A stretch of DNA of 64,000 bases from Thiolinea disciformis DSM 14473 (lineage in GTDB: Bacteria > Pseudomonadota > Gammaproteobacteria > Thiotrichales > Thiotrichaceae). How positions within the stretch are numbered: position 1 is the stretch's first letter; each line of letters starts with the position of its first letter. The notes below the pieces were generated by a model. That model was not told where the DNA came from and did no database searches. It worked only from the letters and a program-made list of their open reading frames with translations. The DNA is taken from positions 1-64,000 of the forward strand of contig NZ_AQVE01000017.1 in NCBI RefSeq assembly GCF_000371925.1, written 5' to 3'. This document shows positions 16,909 through 25,551 of this stretch, piece after piece. The position numbers were made by a program, and so were the translations under genes.

Positions 16909-17286
16909 ATGGAAGTAACAACTGAAATTCTACAACTTCTGTCTGAAGTCGGTTATATCGCTTGCTTTAAGGGTGATCCAATTCGTTCACAAGTTATTAT
17001 GGAAGGTGTTGATGCGATTGCACGTGAACAATCCTCTGTGAAAATGGGTGTGGCGGTTGCCAAAATGTATGCAGGTGATGTTCCAGGTGCGATCGATATT
17101 TTCCGCAATCAAGTCTTAGCGAAAGAGCCGAATCACATGAGTGCTAAGTGCTTTTTAGGCATTGCCCTAACCTTAACGGGTGAGCAAGATGAAGCGCGGA
17201 AGTTATTTGAAGAAGTGTCACAGCATGGCAATGCTGATGAAAAAGGTATTGCAGATTTCTACTTGTCCAATGAAGCAGCCGCGTAA
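16909..17286 (+). CDS. YscG-like TPR needle chaperone
   Basis: A 125-residue helical protein with TPR-like repeats: the segment AVAKMYAGDVPGAIDIFRNQVLAKEPNHMSAKCFLGIALTLTG spans two motifs. Form, size and position match YscG/PscG (SctG), the TPR half of the needle chaperone that masks the C-terminal helix of the needle subunit. ATG 16909 is chosen over an upstream in-frame ATG at 16837, because the latter would translate through the two stem-loops. HrpB1-like T3SS proteins have a similar fold and are an alternative name. Confidence 0.72.
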   Translation: MEVTTEILQLLSEVGYIACFKGDPIRSQVIMEGVDAIAREQSSVKMGVAVAKMYAGDVPGAIDIFRNQVLAKEPNHMSAKCFLGIALTLTGEQDEARKLFEEVSQHGNADEKGIADFYLSNEAAA

Positions 17287-17348
17287 GCGCTAATTGAAAC
17301 GGCTGAATTCTGTAAGTAGTACACAGTATAGATGACGAGGGTACTGAT

Positions 17349-17915
17349 ATGATGGATCCTACTGCGTTAGGTAGTGTCAAACCACCAAGTGTGGACACAC
17401 AAGTCTTTCCTCAACCGCTACCAGATGTAAAGCAGTCTGATTCGACTCGTTTCCAAGATTTAGTGACTGGTATTGGGAATATGTCGTCGTCTCAAGCTTC
17501 TATGCGTGATCAACCTGTTTTACAACGTATGGATAGCGTGCAATCAGGTAATGAGCTTGGCTTAGTGGATTCACTGGTTGATAAAGCTTCTAGTATCGAT
17601 AAGTCTTATCAGTCGATTTTGAGTCAATTGCATAACCGTCCCTCTTTTAATGAGTACTTAGAAACTTATCGAGGTGGTGAAGGTTCAAATTTGCGTACTT
17701 ATCCGAGTGTTTCGAGTAGCCATAATTTTGGGGCTAATTTCAAAGAAACTGTGGAAAAAATGCAGATTAGAAACGATGCCGCCTTAGATTATCAGCGTGA
17801 TATGACCGCCTGGGGGATGAACTTCCAAATGTGGACTTCAGGCGTTGAGCTCATTGGTTCGATTGTCTCGCAAGTTTCTAAAGGTTTTCAGACCCTATTC
17901 CGTGCTAGTGGTTAA
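17349..17915 (+). CDS. sctI: Type III secretion inner rod protein SctI
   Basis: A 188-residue protein whose first two thirds are low-complexity and polar, while the C-terminal 45 residues (DMTAWGMNFQMWTSGVELIG, then a valine/serine helix ending TLFRASG) match the amphipathic C-terminal helix of YscI/PrgJ inner rod proteins, where polymerising contacts lie. The position just before sctJ agrees with this, as sctI-sctJ is a common pair. It is longer than YscI (about 115 residues) because of the N-terminal extension. GAGG lies shortly before the ATG. Confidence 0.8.
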   Translation: MMDPTALGSVKPPSVDTQVFPQPLPDVKQSDSTRFQDLVTGIGNMSSSQASMRDQPVLQRMDSVQSGNELGLVDSLVDKASSIDKSYQSILSQLHNRPSFNEYLETYRGGEGSNLRTYPSVSSSHNFGANFKETVEKMQIRNDAALDYQRDMTAWGMNFQMWTSGVELIGSIVSQVSKGFQTLFRASG

Positions 17916-17957
17916 TACGTGAACTAGGATCTTTTCAATAGAAGGCTAGGTTATACA

Positions 17958-18557
17958 ATGATAAAAATAAAACTACCACTCCTCGGTATGCTATTACTTT
18001 GTACGGCATTACTGAGTGGTTGTAAAACAGAACTTTATAGTGGGTTAGACGAGCAAGACGCCAACAGTATGTTGGCGATTATGCTAGATAATGGTATTTC
18101 GGCTGAGAAAATTGCCAACAAAAAAGACAGTACTTATGTACTTCATGTCGACGAGGGCAAAGTTTCTAAGGCCGTTAGTTTATTACGTGAATATGGTTAT
18201 CCACGCGAAAAAGTCGCGTCAATGGGTGAAATGTTCAAAAAAGATGGCATTGTTTCTTCTCCTATGGAAGAGCGTGCACGTTTTATTTATGCACTCTCAC
18301 AAAGTGTACAAGAAACGTTAAGTCAAATTGATGGCGTGTTGATTGCGCGGGTGCATGTCGTAGTCCCAGATAATGGCCCTGCTAAAACCGTTCTGCAACC
18401 TTCCTCTGCTTCGGTTTTTATTAAATACAATCCTACTTATGATTTAGAAAGTATGAAGTCTGAAATTAAGTTGATTGTGGAAAAAAGTATTGAAGGCTTA
18501 ACCTACGACAAAGTGTCTGTAGTTATGGTTCCATCACAAATGGGTCGTGCTAATTGA
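17958..18557 (+). CDS. sctJ: Type III secretion inner-ring lipoprotein SctJ
   Basis: A 199-residue lipoprotein: signal peptide with lipobox LLSGC, then the first ring-building domain (ELYSGLDEQDANSMLAIML), a linker with SSPMEERARFIYALSQ, and the second ring-building domain (VLIARVHVVVPDNGP). This is the inner periplasmic ring of the basal body. It ends soon after the second domain with no C-terminal membrane helix, unlike YscJ or PrgK and as in the short EscJ type, so only the lipid would anchor it. The stop overlaps the start of the acetyltransferase gene as TGATG. Confidence 0.93.
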   Translation: MIKIKLPLLGMLLLCTALLSGCKTELYSGLDEQDANSMLAIMLDNGISAEKIANKKDSTYVLHVDEGKVSKAVSLLREYGYPREKVASMGEMFKKDGIVSSPMEERARFIYALSQSVQETLSQIDGVLIARVHVVVPDNGPAKTVLQPSSASVFIKYNPTYDLESMKSEIKLIVEKSIEGLTYDKVSVVMVPSQMGRAN

Positions 18558-19069
18558 TGCGCGGCTTATTCCCCAAAACGACTCAGTATAATCCGGCAGT
18601 ACGCGCTTATCGTGCTACGGATTTTCCTGCAGTTGCTGAAGTTTATGCTTTGGCGCGCCCGCTTGAATTTCAAAATGAAGCGACTGACTTAAAGCTATTG
18701 CCTTTGAGCGAGGATCCAGAGGTTCTTGAGCGTTTTCACAGAAATCGCTTATTGGTTTTTGAACAGCAGGGTATCATCAAGGGTTTTGCTGGTTACGAAA
18801 AGGACTATATCGGTTGGCTTTATGTGCATCCAGCTTACCAAGGTCAGAAAATAGGGCGTACTTTATTGCAGATTTTATTCAAACAAATGTCTGTGCCACA
18901 AGTACGCTTATCACTGGTTAATTCGAATCATACGGCTAAAAAATTGTATAAATCTTTAGGATTCGTTGAGCTAGAAACCTTTCCTTTTGAAATGCAAGGA
19001 CAAGTGATTGAAGGCGTTAGAATGGCGCGGATAACCGTGCAGGAAAACACTTATTTGAAGCGCGGATAA
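18557..19069 (+). CDS. GNAT-family N-acetyltransferase coupled to sctJ
   Basis: A 170-residue acetyltransferase with the acetyl-CoA pyrophosphate loop in LYVHPAYQGQKIGRTLLQ, the hallmark Q/R-x-x-G-x-G/A pattern, followed by VNSNHTAKKLYKSLGF, the usual motif B. It begins in the sctJ stop (TGATG), so it is translated from the T3SS operon. The substrate cannot be read from sequence. It could modify a secretion component or simply share the transcript. The 3' end overlaps the convergent acyltransferase gene by 19 bases. A TTG one codon upstream is an alternative start. Confidence 0.85.
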   Translation: MRGLFPKTTQYNPAVRAYRATDFPAVAEVYALARPLEFQNEATDLKLLPLSEDPEVLERFHRNRLLVFEQQGIIKGFAGYEKDYIGWLYVHPAYQGQKIGRTLLQILFKQMSVPQVRLSLVNSNHTAKKLYKSLGFVELETFPFEMQGQVIEGVRMARITVQENTYLKRG

Positions 19070-19986
19070 GGATTTTGTTCCCCTTGCGGACGGGTGCGAA
19101 GTAGTTTTAAAGTCCACAAATATTGAGTTGGAGCAGATTGAATGAGGCGCTCAAATCCACGATTCAGTTGTGCGGCATCTTGCTCAACAGCCAGCATCCC
19201 GAAATTTTCTAAACGCTCGCCTAGTTTTACGTGATATTTCCCTCGTTTCTGATCAAAAAAAGCCATAATCGGATAGGCATAAGCCTGTCCTAGTTTGGCA
19301 ATGCGCGCAGGACTGGTTAAGGTCGCCTTGCTTGTGGCGAAGAAGGGCGCAAATACCGAGTTTTTCACACCATGATCTTGATCCGGTAGGAAAAACAAAA
19401 TACGTCCGGGTTGTAGAGCTCGAATTAATTTCAGTAGGCCTTCGTCGCGTGCGACTACAAACTCAACATCTTTCAAACGACTTCGCTCAATCAGATAGTC
19501 AAAGACTGGATTAGCAAAAGGTTTGTAAGAGCCATAAACAGAAAAGCGCTGCCCAATGGCCAAGGGTGCAAATTCTAGCCAAACCGAATGCCCTAAGAGG
19601 AGCATTAAATTATGCTGGGCATCGATTTCAGCTTGGATTTTGTCTAAGCCTTCTACTTCAATTTGCTCCAAAAGCCATGAGCGCGAACGAAAAAAAAGCA
19701 CACTATAATCGACCATTGCGCAAGCATATTGCTGCAACATGTCGCGAATAAACGGTTCTCGTGCAGCCCCACTAAGCTCAGGAAAGCAGAGCTTGAGATT
19801 GGTTTCAATGACTGAGCGGCGTTTGGGATTGTGCTTATAAATCAGTTTACCCAATTGCTGGCCTAGAGCGTGGCGGGCACGCCAAGGTAGGAAAGCAATA
19901 AAAAGCAGAGGTAATAAACTTAACCAACTTAGCCAATAACGCGGGTGTAATAGTTTGGTCGGAAAAGCTAATGTGGCTTGCGCCAT
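19051..19986 (-). CDS. Lipid A lauroyl/myristoyl acyltransferase (LpxL/LpxM family)
   Basis: A 311-residue inner-membrane enzyme that adds a secondary acyl chain to Kdo-lipid A or a related intermediate. An N-terminal hydrophobic segment is followed by the lysophospholipid acyltransferase fold. The catalytic H-x4-D/E box appears as GHSVWLEF (His then Glu), and the later ILFFLPDQDHGVKNSVFAPFF segment is typical. Which acyl position it serves cannot be told from sequence. It is the last gene of a minus-strand group hemH - MoCF gene - acyltransferase with 3 bases to its upstream neighbour. Confidence 0.88.
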   Translation of the reverse strand: MAQATLAFPTKLLHPRYWLSWLSLLPLLFIAFLPWRARHALGQQLGKLIYKHNPKRRSVIETNLKLCFPELSGAAREPFIRDMLQQYACAMVDYSVLFFRSRSWLLEQIEVEGLDKIQAEIDAQHNLMLLLGHSVWLEFAPLAIGQRFSVYGSYKPFANPVFDYLIERSRLKDVEFVVARDEGLLKLIRALQPGRILFFLPDQDHGVKNSVFAPFFATSKATLTSPARIAKLGQAYAYPIMAFFDQKRGKYHVKLGERLENFGMLAVEQDAAQLNRGFERLIQSAPTQYLWTLKLLRTRPQGEQNPYPRFK

Positions 19987-19989
19987 GAA

Positions 19990-20751
19990 TTAAAGCGCCT
20001 GATTGACACGCGTACAATCAACTTTTTCAGCCTGCATACGTTTTTCAAACCAGTCCGCCGCCGCACTAACGGCTTTGCGTTTGCCTTTTAGGCCGAAGTC
20101 GATTTGGAAGCGGTTTTCAGTGCTCGGTAGGCTAGACAAACGCACATCTGGAAAGGTTTTTAGTAACTCTTCCATCATAGGGATCAATTCACTTTCGGGT
20201 GTATGCTGTAAAATCCAACGTTGATCAATACCTAAGTCTGTGTCGTAACAATGACTATAAAAGGTATCCAGCGACCATTCGACCATGGGTAAAGCCATAT
20301 TCGGGAAACCGGGCACACAGTGATGATGATAAATCTTAAAGCCTGCTATTTGATTAATAGGATTTGGAATTAATACCGCGCCATCGGGTAATTCAGCCAT
20401 GCGAATCCGGTTGGGATAGGCTTCTGCACCAAAACGCTTTTCTAAAATAGCGGTGAGTTGCGGATGACGATATAAGTTTAGGCCTAGCGCTTCGGTAATG
20501 CACTGACGCGTTAAGTCATCTGGGGTCGCGCCAATTCCACCAAAACTGAATACAATTTCGTCTGTCTTCAAGGTATTACGAAAGGTTTCTACCAATAATT
20601 GGTAATCGTCACCGACCATGCGGACCCAGCTTAGCGAGAGACCTCGCGGGCGCAGTAAGGCAATCACATTAGCTAAATGTTTATCTTGGCGCGATCCATT
20701 TAAGAGTTCATCACCAATCAGAATAAGCCCGACATTTCCACTGGTTTTCAT
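19990..20751 (-). CDS. CinA/MoaB-like molybdopterin-binding domain protein
   Basis: A 253-residue protein with the MoCF-binding fold: LILIGDELLNGSRQDKH at the N-terminus and FSFGGIGATPDDLT in the middle are the ligand-binding loops of CinA-N/MoaB/MogA proteins. It lacks the C-terminal amidase domain of CinA, so it is the short form, often annotated as competence/damage-inducible protein A or a molybdopterin-binding protein; related enzymes include FAD and nicotinamide nucleotide pyrophosphatases. It overlaps the end of hemH by 4 bases, implying cotranscription. Confidence 0.82.
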   Translation of the reverse strand: MKTSGNVGLILIGDELLNGSRQDKHLANVIALLRPRGLSLSWVRMVGDDYQLLVETFRNTLKTDEIVFSFGGIGATPDDLTRQCITEALGLNLYRHPQLTAILEKRFGAEAYPNRIRMAELPDGAVLIPNPINQIAGFKIYHHHCVPGFPNMALPMVEWSLDTFYSHCYDTDLGIDQRWILQHTPESELIPMMEELLKTFPDVRLSSLPSTENRFQIDFGLKGKRKAVSAAADWFEKRMQAEKVDCTRVNQAL

Positions 20752-21863
20752 TGTTTAGCCCCTTGCGCTTTTGCCCGTCGCTGCGTGAGTTCAGCTTGTT
20801 TTTCAATCGATAGACTCGACCAATCCGCCGAGGTTTCCGGCCAGCCTTGCGTATGTTGCTGAATAAGATCCGCTAATACTTGGATGTGGCGCGTGTCTGC
20901 ATTTAAAGCCGGAATATAATGATAAGTTTGACCACCTGCTTTTAGGAAGTGCTCACGGTTTTCGTGTTGAATCTCTTCTAAGGTTTCCAAGCAATCCGCT
21001 GCAAAACCCGGACAAATAATATCAACGGATTTGACGCCTTGTTTGGCTAAGTCTGTGAGTGTGTCACTGGTATAAGGCTTCAGCCATTCGGCTTTCCCAA
21101 AGCGCGATTGAAAGGTGACACGATAATCCTTGTCACGTAAACCTAGGTTTTCCGCCAATAAGCGTGCGGTTTTCTGGCATTCGCAATAATAAGGATCACC
21201 GAGTTCATGATTGCGTTTAGGGATTCCGTGAAAGGAAATAACCAAGATTTCTTGGCGCATCTGCGCTAGCCAATAATCGCGCACGCTCTGCGCTAACGCA
21301 TCAATATAGCCACTATGATCGTGATAGTGTTGCACTACGCGCAATTCAGGCTGCCAGCGCCAACGCTTTAATTCATCGGAAACCGCATCCATCACACTGG
21401 CGGTAGTGGAGGCGCTATATTGCGGATACAGTGGCAGGACTAATAAGCGCCGCGCATTTTCAGCCTTGAGTTTGCGTAAGCCATCACGAATCGACGGATT
21501 ACCATAACGCATGGCAAGCTCCACTTTAATCGGACCTTGAAAGCGTAGCTCGAGGGTTTTTTGTAAAGCGCGTTGTTGTTGTTGTGAAATGACTAACAAA
21601 GGAGAGCCTTGCTCAGTCCAGATCGAGGCGTATTTTTTGGCACTTTCTGGCGGGCGTTTGGTTAAAATCGCTCCATATAGAATGGGATACCACACTAAAC
21701 GCGGAATCTCTACCACCCTCGGATCAGACAAAAATTCGCGCAAATAGCGGCGTAATGCTGGCGCAATAGCTTGGTCTGGTGTACCTAAATTGACTAATAA
21801 AATGCCGGTACACGCAGCTTTGCCGTGAAAATAATCCTTTTCATTCACAAATCGACTGAGCAT
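20748..21863 (-). CDS. hemH: Ferrochelatase HemH
   Basis: A 371-residue ferrochelatase that inserts ferrous iron into protoporphyrin IX, the last step of haem synthesis. The family start TGILLVNLGTP, the catalytic histidine in LVISFHGIPKRN and the acidic residue region DCLETLEEIQ are all present. Length is slightly above that of E. coli HemH because of a short N-terminal extension; the annotated start has GGATA upstream. Haem supply would serve the cytochromes encoded further on. Confidence 0.95.
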   Translation of the reverse strand: MLSRFVNEKDYFHGKAACTGILLVNLGTPDQAIAPALRRYLREFLSDPRVVEIPRLVWYPILYGAILTKRPPESAKKYASIWTEQGSPLLVISQQQQRALQKTLELRFQGPIKVELAMRYGNPSIRDGLRKLKAENARRLLVLPLYPQYSASTTASVMDAVSDELKRWRWQPELRVVQHYHDHSGYIDALAQSVRDYWLAQMRQEILVISFHGIPKRNHELGDPYYCECQKTARLLAENLGLRDKDYRVTFQSRFGKAEWLKPYTSDTLTDLAKQGVKSVDIICPGFAADCLETLEEIQHENREHFLKAGGQTYHYIPALNADTRHIQVLADLIQQHTQGWPETSADWSSLSIEKQAELTQRRAKAQGAKQ

Positions 21864-21868
21864 TCAGC

Positions 21869-22312
21869 TTATCCTTGCGCACTTTTAGTTTTGCTAGAGT
21901 CTGGCAGGCTATCTTTGTGCACGCCATCGTAGGGGTAACGCACATGCCCAAAACGCACGACCAACACTGCTAATGAAATAATTAAGATTGCGCCTGCAAT
22001 AGCCACCATGTCTTGGTTATCGAGGCTTTTCATATCCAGAATTAAATAACGCGCCAAGGCTACCATCGCAATATACAGGGGCATACGTACGGGTACTTTC
22101 CCAGACTCTAGATAGGCGGCTACCATGCCAATGACTTCTAAGTAAATGAATAGTAAGAGTAAATCTGAAATAGTGACTTTCATTTGGGTAATCAAGACCA
22201 CTATTTCCTGACCGATTGCAATCAAGGTAGCTAGGGTAACAATAATTAGTAAGAAGTACTCTAGCCAGTGCAACATGTGCCTTGCTGGCGCAAGTGGTGG
22301 GTGATTTGCCAT
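21869..22312 (-). CDS. PsiE-family membrane protein
   Basis: A 147-residue protein with four hydrophobic helices, including LIIVTLATLIAIGQEIVVLI and a central LLLFIYLEVIGMVAAYLESGKVPVR segment followed by IAMVALARYLIL. This is the pattern of the PsiE (phosphate-starvation-inducible E) family, whose molecular function is unknown. It lies 5 bases upstream of hemH in the same direction and is probably the first gene of that transcript. Confidence 0.8.
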   Translation of the reverse strand: MANHPPLAPARHMLHWLEYFLLIIVTLATLIAIGQEIVVLITQMKVTISDLLLLFIYLEVIGMVAAYLESGKVPVRMPLYIAMVALARYLILDMKSLDNQDMVAIAGAILIISLAVLVVRFGHVRYPYDGVHKDSLPDSSKTKSAQG

Positions 22313-22461
22313 AACCTGCTCCTAGAAAAAATGTCAAGGCGAAGCATACGCGCCTAGGCAGGTGAAATAAACCCACCTTGCAGACCTTAGCTGGCTTTGC
22401 TTGACCTGAATCGTCAAAGCCTTGAAGATGGCTAGGTTTAACGCTATTGAGATCTTGAGTC

Positions 22462-23256
22462 ATGCCGCCTGATTTAGCTAGTCTTGCCGCCCTGGTTCGT
22501 GATATATCGCGCGCAGAAATTTTGCCGCGTTTTGAGCAGGTCAGCCACCAATTTAAACAAGATGGCAGTTTAGTGACTGACGCGGATTTGGCCGTACACC
22601 AAAAACTCTGTGCAGCCTTACAAACGCAATGGCCGGACATTGCTTTTCTCAGCGAGGAAATGGACAAGTCGGAACAAGAGCAGTTATTGCGTGATGCCGA
22701 ATGGTTGTGGTGTCTTGATCCTTTAGATGGAACCAGTAATTTTGCGGCGGGTATACCTTTATTTGCTAGCTCCTTAGCCTTATTACATCAAGGCCAAGTC
22801 GCCCTTGGCATCACCTATGATCCGATTCGTGACGAATTATTCACCGCCAACCACGGACAGGGCGCGTGGCTCAATGGCAAACGTTTAATTTGTCAAGCGA
22901 GTCCTTTAAAGCTAGAAAATGCGGTCGCGTTAATTGACTTCAAGCGCTTAAAAAATCCCTTGCGTGCAGCATTATTTGAACATAAACCATTTGGCTCGCA
23001 GCGTAATTTAGGAACTTGTGCCTTGGAATTAGCATGGATTGCCGCTAATCGTGGGCAGGCTTATTTGCATGGTGGCATGAAGCTTTGGGATATTGCGGTA
23101 GGCGCGTTACTTATTACAGAAGCAGGTGGGCATATTGCAAGCATCGATGGTTCGCCTGCCTTTGAACCCAGCTTAAAAGTTCATTCTGCTATTGCCGCAC
23201 CGGATCCACTCATTTTTGTCGAATGGCAAGCTTTTGTACAGGCACATCGTGCATAG
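22462..23256 (+). CDS. Inositol monophosphatase-family phosphatase
   Basis: A 264-residue magnesium-dependent phosphatase with the three metal-site motifs: FLSEEMD, WCLDPLDGTSNFAAG and GGMKLWDIAVGALLITEAGG. The family includes SuhB, CysQ and HisN-type histidinol phosphatases, and the substrate cannot be assigned from these motifs. Length matches the family. Its end overlaps the likely GTG start of murI, suggesting one transcript. The start is divergent from the psiE-hemH group across a 149-base gap. Confidence 0.88.
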   Translation: MPPDLASLAALVRDISRAEILPRFEQVSHQFKQDGSLVTDADLAVHQKLCAALQTQWPDIAFLSEEMDKSEQEQLLRDAEWLWCLDPLDGTSNFAAGIPLFASSLALLHQGQVALGITYDPIRDELFTANHGQGAWLNGKRLICQASPLKLENAVALIDFKRLKNPLRAALFEHKPFGSQRNLGTCALELAWIAANRGQAYLHGGMKLWDIAVGALLITEAGGHIASIDGSPAFEPSLKVHSAIAAPDPLIFVEWQAFVQAHRA

Positions 23257-24040
23257 ACCGGTGGGTGTGTTTGATTCAGGTTTGGGTGGCATTTCGGTGT
23301 TGCGCGAAATTCATCGTTTATTGCCGCATGAGCATCTATCTTATGTGGCGGACTCTGCTTATGCACCTTATGGCGATAAATCCAGTGAATTTATTCAAGA
23401 GCGTAGCTTAGCGGTCAGTCGATTTTTGCAAGCGCAGGGGGCAAAAGCAATTGTAGTGGCTTGTAATACTGCAACAGCTCATGCAGTCGAATTATTGCGT
23501 GCTGAATTAAGTATTCCCATCGTGGCGATTGAGCCCGCCGTTAAACCCGCAGTACGTTTAACCAAAACAGGGGTCATTGCTGTGTTAGCAACCCAGCGAA
23601 CGACCCAAAGCTTACGTTTAAAGCGTTTAATCGAAACCCATGCCGCGCAAGTGCAGGTATTAGTACAGGCTTGTCCGGGCTTAGTGGAATATGTGGAGCA
23701 GGGTGATTTTGGCAGTGCCGCGTTGCGAGCCCTATTGCAAGGTTATATACAGCCTTTGTTAGTACAAGGTGCCGATATCTTAGTATTAGGCTGCACGCAT
23801 TATCCTTTCTTGACGCAGACCTTGCTGGAATTGAGCGAGCACCGTGTGCACGTTTTAGAGCCAAGTAATGCCGTGGCTCAGCAATTACAACGCATTCTCC
23901 AGCAGAATCAACAAGCAGCACCCAGCAGTCAAAGCGGGCAAGTACAGTTTTATTCCAGCAAAAGGTCACAGCAGCATCACCTCAGCATGGAGTTGTTATG
24001 GCAGCAGCCGATTGCTCTCAAGCCACTGCCAACACCTTAG
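23249..24040 (+). CDS. murI: Glutamate racemase MurI
   Basis: A 263-residue racemase that makes D-glutamate for peptidoglycan. Both catalytic cysteines are visible, in VACNTATAH and LGCTHYPFL, and the protein opens with RPVGVFDSGLGGISVL as usual. I place the start at GTG 23249, four codons before this conserved opening; a longer in-frame ATG at 23192 lies deep inside the phosphatase gene and is less likely. The start therefore overlaps the phosphatase gene by 8 bases. The C-terminal 20-30 residues are divergent and Gln/Ser-rich. Confidence 0.92.
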   Translation: MHRPVGVFDSGLGGISVLREIHRLLPHEHLSYVADSAYAPYGDKSSEFIQERSLAVSRFLQAQGAKAIVVACNTATAHAVELLRAELSIPIVAIEPAVKPAVRLTKTGVIAVLATQRTTQSLRLKRLIETHAAQVQVLVQACPGLVEYVEQGDFGSAALRALLQGYIQPLLVQGADILVLGCTHYPFLTQTLLELSEHRVHVLEPSNAVAQQLQRILQQNQQAAPSSQSGQVQFYSSKRSQQHHLSMELLWQQPIALKPLPTP

Positions 24041-24046
24041 GATGCT

Positions 24047-25318
24047 TTAAACGCTGGCAAAAGCCTGATCTAAATCCGCAATAATATCGTCGATGTGTTC
24101 AATGCCTATACTCAAACGAATACTTTCAGGACGCACACCGGCTTTTAATTGTTCGTCTGGCGTGAGTTGGCGGTGTGTTGTGGATGCGGAATGCGAGGCC
24201 AAGGTTTTTGCATCACCGATATTGACCAAGCGTTTAATCATTTTTAATTGATCATAGAACTTCTCACCAGCGGCAAATCCACCTTTAATGCCAAACGTCA
24301 GCAAGGATGCTGGGCGGCCTTTAAAGTATTTTTGTGCTAGTGCGTAGTATTTATCACCGCTTAAACCCGCAAAACTGACCCAATCGACTTTGGGGTGGTT
24401 TTTTAGATAATTTGCCACGGCAATGGCATTATCACAATGGCGCTCCATGCGTAAGCCCACGGTTTCAATCCCTTGTAGGATTAGGAAGGCGTTGAAAGGT
24501 GAAAGCGCAGAGCCAGTATTGCGCAAAGGCACCGTACGCGCCCGACCGATATAAGCCGCAGCGCCAAAGGCTTCAGTATAAACTACACCATGGTAAGACG
24601 GTTCAGGCTTATTCAACAGTGGGTAGCGGTCTTTGTGTTGCGCCCAAGGGAATTTTCCTGAGTCGACAATAATACCCCCCAGTGAATTACCATGCCCTGC
24701 CAAGTATTTAGTAAGTGCGTGCACTACAATGTCCACACCATACGCAATGGGTGTGCACAGAATAGGAGTCGCTACGGTATTATCCACAATCACAGCGACA
24801 CCGTGCTTATGTGCCATGGTAGAAATGGCTTCTAAGTCGGCAATATTGCCTGCTGGATTGCCGATGGTTTCGCAGAAAACGGCCTTGGTGTTGTCATCGA
24901 TTAGTTTTTCTAAGTCAGCGGCATTGTCGCTCGCCGCAAAACGTACTTGAATCCCTAAACTGGGTAGCATATGCGCAAACAGGGTGTAGGTGCCACCGTA
25001 TAACTGAGGGGTGGCCACAATATTGTCGCCCGCTTGCGCCAGCGTCAGAATCGCATAATTGATGGCTGCCATGCCCGAACTTACTGCTAAAGCAGCTAAG
25101 CCTCCCTCGAGTTCCGCTACCCGTTTTTCTAAGACATCATTGGTCGGATTCATCAGGCGTGTATAGATATTGCCCGGTACGGCGAGATCAAATAAATCTG
25201 CCCCATGTTGTGCATTATCGAACTCATAGGCGACCGTTTGATAAATCGGAACAGCAACTGATTTGGTTGTAGGATCAGTGACATAGCCGCCGTGAATAGA
25301 AATCGTGTCTTTATGCAT
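24047..25318 (-). CDS. metY: O-acetylhomoserine sulfhydrylase (MetY type)
   Basis: A 423-residue PLP enzyme that makes homocysteine from O-acetylhomoserine and sulfide. The PLP-binding lysine lies in VVHALTKYLAGHGNSLGG, and the start HKDTISIHGGYVTDPTTKSVAVPIYQT with long inserts is characteristic of the MetY branch. ATG 25318 is chosen because GAGGAG is placed ideally upstream; an upstream in-frame start at 25354 would add residues not seen in the family. Direct use of sulfide suits an organism living with reduced sulfur, which is inference. Confidence 0.93.
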   Translation of the reverse strand: MHKDTISIHGGYVTDPTTKSVAVPIYQTVAYEFDNAQHGADLFDLAVPGNIYTRLMNPTNDVLEKRVAELEGGLAALAVSSGMAAINYAILTLAQAGDNIVATPQLYGGTYTLFAHMLPSLGIQVRFAASDNAADLEKLIDDNTKAVFCETIGNPAGNIADLEAISTMAHKHGVAVIVDNTVATPILCTPIAYGVDIVVHALTKYLAGHGNSLGGIIVDSGKFPWAQHKDRYPLLNKPEPSYHGVVYTEAFGAAAYIGRARTVPLRNTGSALSPFNAFLILQGIETVGLRMERHCDNAIAVANYLKNHPKVDWVSFAGLSGDKYYALAQKYFKGRPASLLTFGIKGGFAAGEKFYDQLKMIKRLVNIGDAKTLASHSASTTHRQLTPDEQLKAGVRPESIRLSIGIEHIDDIIADLDQAFASV

Positions 25319-25551
25319 AATTTGACTCCTCAAGAAAAGGAGCAGATATATCATAAGCCCTTATGATTGTGCATGTTGAGCAAGAGATTTCTTATAGAAT
25401 TTATTGTGATATGTGGTGCGACTTTAGTGATTTACTCCTCATCTAGGTAGCTGTAGCAGGCGCGAGTAAGTCGTTCTACACTTAGTCACAACTTTTGTCA
25501 CAAAGACATGAGCCGGTTAGCCAACAAGGTTTCTGCCATTAGCGAGTCATC

